Shown piece by piece: positions 48,229-58,691 of a stretch of 64,000 nt of DNA. The position numbers and the translations under genes are program-made. Position 1 is the stretch's first letter, and the number at the start of each line of letters is the position of its first letter. The stretch comes from Chalara sp. BL73 (lineage: Eukaryota; Ascomycota; Leotiomycetes; Helotiales), in the NCBI GenBank assembly GCA_918026815.1, contig CAKJVC010000156.1:62001-126000 (forward strand). The letters are read 5' to 3'. A model generated the notes under the pieces. The model was not told where the DNA came from and searched no databases. It saw only the letters and a program-made list of their open reading frames with translations.

Positions 48229-50620
48229 TTGTATAACTATAAAATTTATTTAAAAGCTTTTTTACTATTTTTCGGATTTTTTTTATATCGACAATTTATT
48301 CAAGAATTAAAAATTACTAAAAAATATATATTAAAAAACTTTAAAAAAAGATTTATTGTTAATAGCAACAGCTTTTTTTACTTTTTAATTCTATTTGTAA
48401 AAAAGCAAAATAAAAGTTTAAAGTTTTATATTAACTACTGCAAGTTAAATACTTTTACTCGAACCGACTTATATTCGATTTCGCGAATAAACGAACTTTT
48501 ATCGAAAATTAGCAAAACTAAATTTTTTACTAAGTTTAATATACAGCAAGCTTTTTACCGGATTAAAATAAATTTAAAATCGGAAAAATATACTACTTTT
48601 CGAACTAAATATAAAAACTACAAATGCAAAATGTTACTATTTAAATTTACTAACAGTCCGGCGACTTACTAAAAGTATATAAACGATGTACTTATAAATT
48701 TTTTTAATGTTTTTTGTATTGTTTACTTAAATAATATTTTAATTTATTTCGAATCGTTAAAAAAACACAAAAAACATATTAAAAAAGTGCTTTAGCAATT
48801 ACGTAAAGCAAAACTACAAGCTAATATTAAAAAGTGCGAATTTAACACTACTAAAACTAAATATTTGAAATACATTTTAACTACTAAAAGCTTAAAAATA
48901 AACTTTAACAAAATTAAGCTTTTTCGGACTTAAACTAAACTTTATACAGTAACAAATATAAATTTTTTTTTAAAATTCTACGGATTTTACCGATAATTTA
49001 TTAAAGATTTTAAAAAAATCGCGAAACTTTTAACTATTTTTACTAAGTTTACCGAACTTTTTAAATAAACTAAAAAGTGTAATACAACTTTTAAAAAATT
49101 AAAACAGCATTTATTTTCTTTTTAAGTACTGCGTTATTTCGACTTCGAACTTTTTACGAAACTAAAAACCGACGCGTTAAATAGTGTAATTGCAAAAATT
49201 ATGTTTTAATTGCACAACAATATTACTTAGTACTTAGTCGGATTTTATTTGTATATGCTAGTAAACTATAAAACTAACTAAAAAATTTATAACAAAAAAC
49301 TTTTTGCAATACTCGAAACTTTTAAAAAATAAAAACTAAAGTTTATATTTACTAGCAGTTAAATCGCAGTATATTCGGACTATTATTTTTTAAAGTATTT
49401 TATAACGACTAAACTTTTAACTGTTAAACAAATACGTTAAATAGAATTTTTATCGGATTTCAATTTTAAAATTATATATACTTTTAAAAAAGCTAACTAA
49501 AAAGCAAATATTTTAAGCAAAAAAAAACAAAACTTCAAAAAACAAAAAGCAATAAAACAAAACATTAAATTCCGAACGTTGTTAAAACTTAATAAGTTGA
49601 ATTTTCGAATTAACGCCGAATTAGCAAAAATATTCGTAAAATACAGCTAAATGTTTTTTAAATACAGCTTAATACAAACTAAATGTAACTTTAATGTTTT
49701 AAAAATACTAGAAAATAATACTTTAATACTTCGAAATTTTACTAATTTAATAAACTAACTTAAAAACGACAATAAAAAATCGTTCGAAAAACAACAAAAA
49801 AAATTGACTTTCGAATACACTATAAAAAATAGACTTTTGCTATACTAAAAAAAACTATGCGTAAACCGCTATATTTTTTTCTGTACGAACTTAATTCGAG
49901 AAATATATAATCAACTTTTTACAGCTTACTTAAAAAAAGCCAAAACTTACTAGTTGTTTGCACGTAAGTATTACTAAGTCGAAATAAATGCGAACTATAA
50001 AAAATATATGCAAAATTGTTAAGTTTGCAAAAGATTTTATTAAAACTAAACAAAACAACAAAAAAAAATTTATTTTTTACTAGTATTTTCGTATTTTATG
50101 CAGTATTTGTATATAAATTTTAAAGATTTCTTTAAAAACAAACATAAATATAATTGCATTTTAGTGTTTATCGACCGACTCGAAAAAAATTCAGTAACTA
50201 TTTTGTGCTATTAAAACATTAATGCTTAAAAACTAGCTATTTTATTTATTTAATAAATTTATCGATTCGAACATATTTCGGAGTTTATTGTATTCGACAA
50301 AAAACTACAGTTTGTATTATTATTTTAAAAAAAAGTCTGCAAAATAATCGGCGTAAAAATCAAACTTTTAACAATATACTACAAACAAACGAATAGCTAA
50401 ACCGAAATTATAAACAAATATATCGACTTTTAACTTAAATTTTTTGTTAATTACTATTAAAACAATTAAAGCAAACTGATTTTTATAATAAACAAAGTTT
50501 AAATAACTTTTTTTTATACTTTTATCGAAATAACTCCGTATTAGCTTAAGTATAAAATAAAGCTTAAAAACAGTTAAAATTAAAAAACTTTAAAAGTTTT
50601 TACTTTATTAAAAAAGTTAA
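48229..50620 (+). pseudogene. Element D pol relic: reverse transcriptase, RNase H, integrase
   Basis: From 48229 a 147-codon frame is open: NYCKLNTFTRTDLYSISRI...FFTKFNIQQAFYRIKI...FRTKYKNYKCKMLLFKFTNSPATY, a clear Ty3 reverse transcriptase. After one TAA the same frame continues with KYINDVLINFF...IVYLNNILIYF; the YxDD box has become YLNN (48724-48735). RNase H follows (KTDALNSVIAKI near 49150). The integrase zinc region (H..H, then CKVCK near 50020) and the catalytic core with YNCILVFIDRLEKNSVTI near 50150 are also readable. Both catalytic Asp-to-Asn changes are G-to-A, as RIP produces. Confidence 0.78.
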
Positions 50621-52629
50621 ATTATAAAAACGCCCGAAACTTGGCCGAACGTATAAAAAATACTTAAAAAACCGCACAAAAAAATATAAAAAAAGCTTAA
50701 AAACGCATAGTAACGCAAGTAAACAAACATCGAAAACTTATCGATTTCAAAATAAATAAAAAAATTTATTTATCGACAAAAAACCTGAAAAGTTTTCGAC
50801 TAAACAAAAAACTAGCTAATTAGTACAAAAAACTTTTTCGGATTTTTAAACAAGTAAAACATTCGTATAAGTTAAAATTGTTATTAAGTTCGAAAATTTA
50901 CAATGTTTTTGTATTAGAATTTTTAATAAAAAATCCGAACAACTTTTTACTAAAACAAAAAAATCTTAAGTTCAGTAAACAAGTTATAGCTAAACAAAAA
51001 AAAATAAAAAGTAAAAAAAATTGTAGCAGTACGCAAATTCTGTAATTTATTGAAATACTAAATAAATTAAATAAAACACAATTTAAATACTATTTAGTAT
51101 TTCGTATTAAACTTTATAAAAGCTTTTTACAAGTTAAAAAATTTTTACTTAGTATATTTATTAAAGCTGAAATTACTTCGAAATTTATTTGCTTAAATAA
51201 AAACATAAAAAAACGAAATAAAAAATATAAATTACTTAATAAACAATAAAATAACAAATATAAACACCGATAAAATTATTGTATTAACTTTTTAAAAAAA
51301 AAAAAGTAGTAAATTAAAGCTAAAGCTTAATACCGGATTTTTTTTAAACAATATACTACGCTTTTTTTTTGCGGCTTTTCGGAAAAAAATTTTATTTTTA
51401 TCGAAATTATAACTATTTTTAACATTATTATTTTCCGGCAAAAACAAAACGTTTTTTACAGCAATACTTTTAACTTGAACTACTTTTTTTTTTTTACGTT
51501 TACGTTTGCGAAACTTTAAAGCAAAAACATTCGAAAAGCGAAAACCGAAAGCTTTAATTTTTTTTTACAAATCAACAAAACTTTTCGCGATATTTTAAAG
51601 CACGATTTAAACTAAAACTAAAAAAAATAAAAAACGACTTATATTTAAAAGTTTAACACTTGCAATTATCGCTGTATTAATAAAGCGAAGCTTTTTTATT
51701 ATCGTATTTAAAACTTTTATTTAAGTTTTAAGCGTTTTAAATATAGCAACTATAATAATACAGTTTAAAATTTAAGCAGCAGCAATACAAACAAAACTAA
51801 GTTTAGCATTAACAAATTAACTATACTTATTATTAATATAAACAAAAATCTAAAATGCTAAATATTAATTTTTAAAACTAAGTATAAAACAATTCAGAAA
51901 TTTACCGAATAGCATTTAGCATTTTGTACAACATAATAGTTACACTTTTTCGAATTCGCTTTAGCGAAATAGTATTTATAAAAAACGTTTTTTTTAACCG
52001 AATTTTTATTTTTATTATAAACGCTGTTTTTTTTACGTTTCGTAACGCGAAAGCAACATAAGCACTAAACGCGATACGCTTTTAAAAAGCACCGGAAAAA
52101 ATAAAAAATAATATTGTTAATCTGCAAACGCGTATTAACAAAAAAATAAAACGCAAAACGCGGAAAGCTGTAAAAACTTACAATATAAATATTAAGCTAA
52201 AAACATAACAAATAAAAATTAAATATACTAAAAGCAAAAAAAAAAAAAAAAATAAAACTATTTAATATAGTTGTAGTTGTAAAAAAAAAAAAAAAAAAAA
52301 AGTAAAAAAAAAAAACAGCTATTTTATATTTAAAGCTTTGACAGCAATAATTCAGAATTACTAATTTAAAATTACTAATTTGCAACTAAGCGACAACAAA
52401 AAAAAAAGCACGACCGAAATATATTTAAACGCGTTGTTGTAACGAAATTAAAAAAAGTAAACAGTAAATAAAACAGTTTCAAAGCACGTTGCTATTAACT
52501 AAAACAAAAAAAATCAAAAGAATTTACGCGTAACCGAGCTAATTATGCTTTACGATACTTATACGAACTTCTTTAAAACACTAATTTCAACAAAGCTTAA
52601 AAACAAGCTTTTTTCCAGAAAAAAAGTAA

Positions 52630-52930
52630 TGTAACAATCGAAAGTATATAAACTTTTAATTACGTAGCAAAGTACAAACTCAAAATAAAAAAAAGCTTAT
52701 ACGGACTTTTTTCGGACATAGCACTTATATCTTTTACGGACCTAAGTACAACACGGACTCCGGAAAAATATAAAGAAAAATATAAAAAGCGCTTTTTATG
52801 TTTACAAGATTATTTCTTTCTTTATGTTTTTTATATTTTTCGTAGTAGACCTCTTAGAATGCTACTATTAGCCTAAGATACGTACTCCTATATACCTCTA
52901 CTCAGCCTGTAGTGTTCTAGCGTCGTTACA
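52630..52930 (+). repeat. LTR-D, 3' copy
   Basis: 301 bp, equal in length to the 5' copy. Its left part is AT-degraded; its right ~80 bp are near normal (CTCAGCCTGTAGTGTTCTAG around 52901). It is preceded by the purine tract CCAGAAAAAAAGTAA. Confidence 0.9.
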
Positions 52931-53093
52931 AATTATTAGTAAAAAAGTCGTATTTTTTTTACTAAGCATTTCCGTAAAGCTTTTTAATTAATCAATTTAT
53001 TTTCTTTGAACTACTGCAATTAAGCAAATTTTCTGTATAGCACAAGCTTTTTTTCCTTAAGTTAACTGTAGTCAACTTAGCATACTTATTTCA

Positions 53094-53276
53094 ATAGTTT
53101 CGTAGTTTAAAAGCTTTGTGCTTAACTTTATTATAGTTTAGCAATATAGTTTTTGTTATACTTGTAACGCTTCACTTTTACGTGAGAAGCAGTGTCTAGT
53201 CTATTTTATATATACCATACCAACCAGCGAGCCTCAAGCCCAGCTACCTAGGCCCAAAGCTACCCCGAACGTTACA
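53094..53276 (+). repeat. Fragment of LTR-B (right 40%)
   Basis: It starts ATAGTTTCGTAGTTTAAAAG, matching LTR-B from about 33708, and ends with the CCTAGGCCCAAAGCTACC...GTTACA terminus. It abuts the right end of LTR-C, so element C or its host rearrangement landed in a B-type LTR. Confidence 0.7.
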
Positions 53277-54280
53277 GCTAACAAACAAAATATAATAGTT
53301 TTTTATTTTTTAAGCTTTGTATAATTTAATATTTTCGAGTTTGAAATACTTTATAATAATCGAATATATTTTTGTACGTTGTATGTTTTTTAAATAGTTT
53401 AAATTTTTTGCGAAGTTTTATAGTAATAATAGCAATCGTTCGGCTTTTTGCGTTTCGCAAAAAGTAAAAAAGCTTTATGCTTTTTATAAGTTCGATTTTT
53501 AAGCGTTATAAGTTGTACAAGTTTTGTATATTAGTTGCAATAAAGTCCAGTTTTAGCCATTTAGTTAGCAATGTTGCTTTACATTTGAGCTTGTATGTAG
53601 TTGTATGGGGAAAAGAGGGGGTTGCTATGTTCACGCGCATTTCGGATAAAAATGTCCCGCTTTTTTTGTCCACCGCGAGCCCGGTATCCTAAAATCGCGT
53701 TGATACCGAGTGAGCCAATAAAATGGTAGGTTACATCCGTGCCGTAATTCATTTCAGATCCCTAACAAAGTTTCCAGAAGAGCATGGTACACATGTCATG
53801 TAACGTGAGCCGGAGGGATCTTTTAGTCACATTGATACTCTACGTTGTACTCCGTACTTCGTACAGTACTGTAATTGTCTAAAGTCCAAGAGTTTTCATC
53901 AATAGTCTTCCTGCAGTTTAACCTTAATTGTTGTTGGTTGGACCAACCCCAGTACCCTTCCTTGTTCTGTCTCTCCCACAGTCCATTTAGTACAGTATGA
54001 GCTAGTTGTGGTGCCGTGAGGCTGCAGAAATGTTACCACATTCCGTATTCTCGCCCTATATGGCCGCGTGGGATCCACGTGGAAATAAATGAAAATAAGC
54101 AGTGTCACTTGGCAAAAGGCTGAGGGCTAGGGTGATTATTTCTTTCCCGAGTCTGGAAGGAAGTATAAAGAGCCGTGTAATCTTTTCAATTAACTGTCGT
54201 GCGTTGAACGAGTTCCATCCTTTTCATAGCTGCATTGTTGTATCGACAATCCTTTCTAGTTCAACGCCAACATTACTACG
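53277..54280. other. Right border of the AT block and GMC promoter region
   Basis: AT-rich relic DNA continues to about 53570 and then changes abruptly to normal GC. No gene is supported. The last few hundred bases should hold the promoter of the GMC oxidoreductase. Confidence 0.45.
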
Positions 54281-56556
54281 ATGCTTGCCCTCAAGGCTTT
54301 GAGCTTTGTCGCTCTTTCGTGCTATTTGGTTGGGGCGTCACCATTGTTAGTACTCTGAACCCGTGACAACCCCGTGGGCTGGTGGCTAACTTTAACTAGG
54401 AGCAAGAAAGAAGCAGTGAATTCAAGCTATGAGTATATTGTTGTGGGATCTGGAGCTGGGGGTGGTCCATTGGCCTCTCGACTTGCTAGTATGTCAAATT
54501 TCTATAACTGATCCCTCCTCATTAGTTACCAAAGTGGCCAATCTAGAAGAACTGTTCAAGGCAGATAGCTTTAGCCTTTGCAAATGTATCAATTTGGGTT
54601 CAACAGTCTTATAGCAAGGTCAAGGATGTTTTCTGTGTGTTAAGTACTAATTTCTCGGGCAGTGGCGGGTCACAGTGTTCTACTTCTTGAAGCTGGCGAT
54701 GATCAAGGTGGAACTGTGTTTGAAGATATCCCTGCTTTTTTCCCTGCTGCGAGTGAGTATGTCAATATGTCATGGGATTTTTACATTCGTCGCTATCCCA
54801 ATGCAACTCAGGAAGCGCGTAATTCGAAAACAACATATACAACCCCATCAGGAGAAACTTATATTGGGCGCAATCCTCCAGCAGGATCTACTATGAAAGG
54901 CATATGGTATCCTCGTGCTGCTACTCTTGGCGGATGTACAGCCCATAACGCCATGGTTCACGTTTATCCTCACAAAAAGGACTGGAGCAACATCCAGGCT
55001 ATTACTAGAGACGCTTCCTGGTCTCCGGACAACATGCGCAAATATTTCGTCAAATCAGAAAAAAATCAATATCTCACAAGTCAAACGAATGCTAATGCAA
55101 ATGGCCATGGATTCAATGGATGGCTTGCAACTAGTCAAATGTCATTAAGCAAACCAGCTGCAGATCCAACATCAATGAACTATATCAGCGCTGGGTTTAG
55201 CACCCTGAAGGGAAAAGTCTGCAACCTTACGACTGAGGCTGATTTGAGAAACATTGCTTTCCCTGTAGACATGAATGCTGACATTCCAAACCGTGACTCA
55301 ACGGATGGTTTCTACCAGGCTGCCGAGACAATTAACAAGGGAAACCGCGCTGGCTCCCGTGATATCATTCTTGCCACGGTTGCGGCTGGATACCCCCTTA
55401 CGGTTAAACTGAATACTTTTGTCACCAAAATTCGGTTTTCAAAGGATCCGATTCCCATTGCTTTGGGTGTAGATTTCCTTAGCGGCAATGCGTTATATTC
55501 CGCCGATACGCGTTCTGGGAGTACGACAGGGGTTCCCGGCAGTTCCAATGCTACTGTTGAGGTAGTCATCTCAGCCGGTGTTTTTAACACTCCTCAACTT
55601 CTCAAGCTGTCTGGCATTGGCCCAGCAGCTGAGCTCAAGTCTTTTGGCATTCCAGTCATTTCCAATGTTCCAGGTGTTGGCACTAATCTCGGAGACCATT
55701 ACGAAATTTCTACTATCGTGAAGTCCAATACCCCATTCAAACTTCTCGGCAACTGTACATTTCTCTCCACCGCAGTTGACCCATGTTACAATCAGTGGGC
55801 TGCTAATGGAGCAGACCGTGGAGCATATGGTACCAACCTTATTGAAGCGACTGTTATGAAAAGTTCATCGGTCGCCACCGGTAATCGTGACCAATTTTTG
55901 TTCGGAGCACCAGTTTCATTCAGAGGATATTACAAAGGGTATGTCAATGATGCTGTTGCAGATACCAACCACTGGACTTGGGCTGCTTTAAGAGGCCATT
56001 CTACCAACAATGCCGGTACTGTCACACTTAAGTCAGCGAATCCCCTAGATACACCCAACATCCTCTTCAACTTATTTGGGTCTGGTGTTACCGCCCAAAA
56101 CGAAGTTTCTAACTCCCTCACCAATCTTGTCGAGGGGCTCAAATTCGGAAGAGCATCTTATGCAAAGTTGGGCGCGCCTTATGGTAAGTATTTCCAGCTG
56201 GATATTTGTAGGTGCTATGAGCTGACATTCTCTTAGATAAATTCACAGAAGTCGTCCCCGGCCCAGAAGTCAAGACCACTGCGCAACTTGAGCAATTTGT
56301 TCAGGATGAATCGTGGGGTCATCATGCAACAGGGACAGCCAAAATCGGAGCTTTAACTGACAAGAATGCTGTCTTGGACTCCTCATTCCGGGTCCGTGGT
56401 GTTGCTGCTCTGAGAGTTGTTGACGGATCTGCATTCCCTACCACACCAGGGTTTTTCCCGGTTGCGGCTACTTATATGTTGGGTGAAAAGGCTGCCGATG
56501 CTATTAATGCCGACTATGAGATAATTAAGCTACTGAAGGCCCAGTATTTTAGATAA
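54281..56556 (+). CDS. Secreted GMC-family FAD oxidoreductase
   Basis: GMC enzymes oxidise alcohols or sugars with FAD and pass electrons to oxygen or another acceptor. Exons are 54281-54345, 54400-54488, 54663-56183 and 56237-56556, giving 664 aa; all introns are GT-AG and in phase. The first ~20 residues are a signal peptide. The FAD-binding GSGAGGG is at about residues 38-44, followed by SVLLLEAGDD. Further GMC signatures are PRAATLGGCTAHNAMVH (signature 1), GVFNTPQLLKLSGIGP (signature 2), and a C-terminal SWGHHATGTAKIG with the catalytic His (about 588), then RVVDGSAFP. Substrate cannot be told. Intron 2 is long (174 bp). It lies at the border of the repeat block, upstream of a P450, so a role in secondary metabolism is possible but inferred. 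Confidence 0.92.
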
Positions 56557-56953
56557 GATAACACGACATATGGCTATATTAATAGAGTTCTATTTAAGGC
56601 TGTTATCGGACGGTCAATTTATTTAATAGTTATATAGAATACTATAAAGTAATACCCAGAAATATTCTAGCCTCTAAGAATCAAACCTATCCTTAGATAG
56701 CATTTGGACTTTAAGTATAGTCCAAATCAACGTCCATATAAGTTTGGCCTTACTAATTATTTTTAAAAGGGGTAATTTACGGGGTATCGTATCCAAGTAA
56801 TTAGGTTAAGCGAATACAGTAATAGTCAAACAATGCCCGTGCGCCTTATAGCACGAACGGGAAACCTCGCCGTGTCCTTACCTCTGATCAATCCGGTTCA
56901 TGCAGGTGCCCGGTTCATGCAAGTACGATACTTATCACTACGGGAGTACAGTA
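56557..56953. other. Intergenic region
   Basis: No gene. Two near-identical copies of CCGGTTCATGCA(G/A)GT lie close together at about 56894-56930, and an inverted CCCGTGCG...CACGAACGGG occurs near 56837-56862. Confidence 0.4.
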
Positions 56954-58267
56954 CAGTGGAGTGCAAAAAGTTTTCATCCTTGTCGGCCAAGACGTACGCA
57001 ACTAGGCCTATTAGAGCTGTAAAGATCCCGCTGTTTGAAGGAGTAAACAAGAGCTGAATTGAAGCTATTCTCTAGTATTTTGTATACTACCCTTTTGCCT
57101 CAATGACTGCTTTTACTCTGTTTTCCATAGTCATAGCTAATCTGTGCAAAATCCCTATATCAATAGAATGCTAGGCTTCCTTCGCGGCTTGTACTAATAA
57201 ATCAAGAGTTTCCTTATTATCAGGAGCATTCTCAAGCTCAAAATGTAACAAATAGATCTCTGCTTTAACTAAAGCCCACAGGTTCTTTATAGGATTCAAA
57301 TCTGGAGAATAAAGTGGCCATTTCATAACTTTGATTCCTATTTCTTGCAAAAGCTCTTTTACAATAGCTCCTCGATAAAGCTTTGCGCTATTATGCATAA
57401 ACTCTTTTTTTTCAACTATAATATCAAAAATAAAAGCTCGATATAATTCGCGTATAACTTACGAAGTAACTCCGTTACGGGCAGTTAACGGATCTTTATT
57501 TACAAGCACTAAGCCCGTACGACGGTTTGAACTAAAAGCTGCTTATAGCATTTTTTTTACTTTTTTACTAAAGCAGCATACAAGCTGTACGTTTTAGAGC
57601 AAAATCTAATTACAAAAACGCGTAAATGTTTATACAGGCCTGATTTTTACTTCTCGTTCAATTGTATACTCGTCCGACTATAAAACTTTGTACTAATTTA
57701 TAACAGTATATGTCTAATGCTTAAAAGCTTATACTAATCGAACATTTGCGTAAGCTTGTGTGATTTTTGGTCGATTTCGTTGCTTTTACTTCTTTTTGTT
57801 CATTTCGCGTAAAAAATACTGAAAAGATCGTTTTTTGCAGTCATCGTCGATTTCGTGTAAAAAACTTCGCATCTTAATATAAAGATTAATATAATTCGTA
57901 ATATCATAAATTTAATCTTTTTGCTTTTCCGTTAAAGCTCGAAGTCGGCCAGAACGTGGCTTTGAATGATTTTTGACTCGAGTAGCTTCGCGTTTGATCG
58001 TAAATTTGATCGTAGAAATAGGCCATTCTAGGTGTATTTTGTGTATTCGATTAGCGCTGTAACGTAAAGAATGAAGCTCGCAAATCCGATCTTTGTCTCC
58101 AGGAGACAGCTCTGTTTTAGCCATTGTAGATAGCTTCAAAAAGTAATACAAAAACAGCTCAAACGCGTACAGAAAAGGCTGCAAAAGCGGCAGTAATAAC
58201 AAAGGCCGAAATAGGCTTAACAACTTTTGCTTGGCCAACAAGGATGCAAACTTTTTGCGCCCCACTG
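56954..58267 (-). mobile_element. Decayed Tc1/mariner transposon
   Basis: The left end begins CAGTGGAGTGCAAAAAGTTT at 56954, and the right end, on the other strand, CAGTGGGGCGCAAAAAGTTT at 58267. Inverted similarity continues into CATCCTTG(T/C)(T/C)GGCCAAG. TA dinucleotides flank both ends (56952-56953 and 58268-58269), as Tc1 elements require. The 1.31 kb size suits the family. A broken transposase lies on the minus strand. Confidence 0.88.
57060..58124 (-). pseudogene. Tc1-type transposase relic
   Basis: From an ATG at 58124 the N-terminal helix-turn-helix reads MAKTELSPGDKDRICELHSL...ANRIHKIHLEWPISTIK, then RVKNHSKPRSGR, typical of Tc1 transposases. The middle is AT-shifted and stop-bearing. 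The C-terminal DDE part is legible at 57398-57171 (YRGAIVKELLQE, then MKWPLYSPDLNPIKNLWALV). The second catalytic Asp appears as Asn (MHNSA where D-N-A is usual), and the Glu after SPDLNPI is Lys. Both fit G-to-A changes, so mild RIP. Not functional. Confidence 0.82.
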
Positions 58268-58269
58268 TA

Positions 58270-58691
58270 GGGGGCTCCTTGTAAACTCGCCAAGGAATCT
58301 GCGATAAGATTACGCAGTTGGGCAAAGCTCTCGATCGCCGAGTGACCCCCTACTAGTGCTATGACTGCGGTCTGTGCCTCCGTAAGCAAGCTCCCTCGTT
58401 GCCTGTGATAATGGATACTGCTGGAATCGGGCCTGGTCCCTGATGTACATCCGCCGCCTCGGTCAGGAGCTAAGTATATTAAAAAGTAGTAGTGGCATAT
58501 TAACTGGAGTTTTGCCTTGGGGGCTAGAAAGGCAGATAAAAGTTGTACGTAGCGCAGGTCCCGAGTTCTCGCAGTGAAATCTTCAACTATCCGCAACCTA
58601 ATAGGATTGCTGCCAGCTGACATTTCATTGTCGTTAAGTCCTAGCAAGCTGGCTAAGGTCTCAAAGACACCTGTGCTATATCTAATCAGCG
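58270..58691. promoter_or_regulatory. Presumed P450 promoter region
   Basis: The long minus-strand open frame here (58701-58159) crosses the end of the Tc1 element and has no recognisable domain, so I read the region as promoter and spacer. No specific site is evident. Confidence 0.35.

Larger units (their letters stand above)
45069..52930 (+). mobile_element. Element D: Ty3/gypsy retrotransposon inserted in LTR-C
   Basis: Two 301-bp LTRs (45069-45369 and 52630-52930) both run TGTAACAATCG...GTTACA. The flanks are AATTA on both sides (45064-45068 and 52931-52935), a perfect TSD that also falls inside the right LTR of element C. The internal 7.26 kb holds a gag region, a short minisatellite, and pol on the plus strand (reverse transcriptase 48.2-48.9 kb, RNase H ~49.1-49.4 kb, integrase ~49.9-50.6 kb). 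It is RIP-degraded throughout. Confidence 0.9.
36192..53093 (+). mobile_element. Element C: LTR element with nested hAT and element D
   Basis: The left LTR is 36192-36577 (TGTTATGAATGG to TTATTTCA). A degraded right copy is recognisable in two pieces, ~44854-45068 and 52931-53093, interrupted by element D exactly in the middle of homologous sequence. After the left LTR comes ATAAGTTATAAGCTCGAG, which could be a mutated primer binding site. The internal region (36578-44853 minus the hAT element, about 4.9 kb) is so AT-rich that I cannot name a coding domain; the size would suit a Copia-like element, but the superfamily is open. Confidence 0.6.

Noticed and set aside
52197..52385. Phe-rich 62-codon minus ORF
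   Set aside because: It is generated by long poly(A)/poly(T) runs in element D.
21890..53276. Centromere
   Set aside because: A 31-kb AT-rich retrotransposon block could be pericentromeric, but it is short for a filamentous ascomycete centromere and flanked closely by genes. Nothing specific supports it.
56833..57057. 74-codon plus ORF downstream of the GMC gene
   Set aside because: It runs across the left end of the Tc1 element and reads through its inverted repeat.
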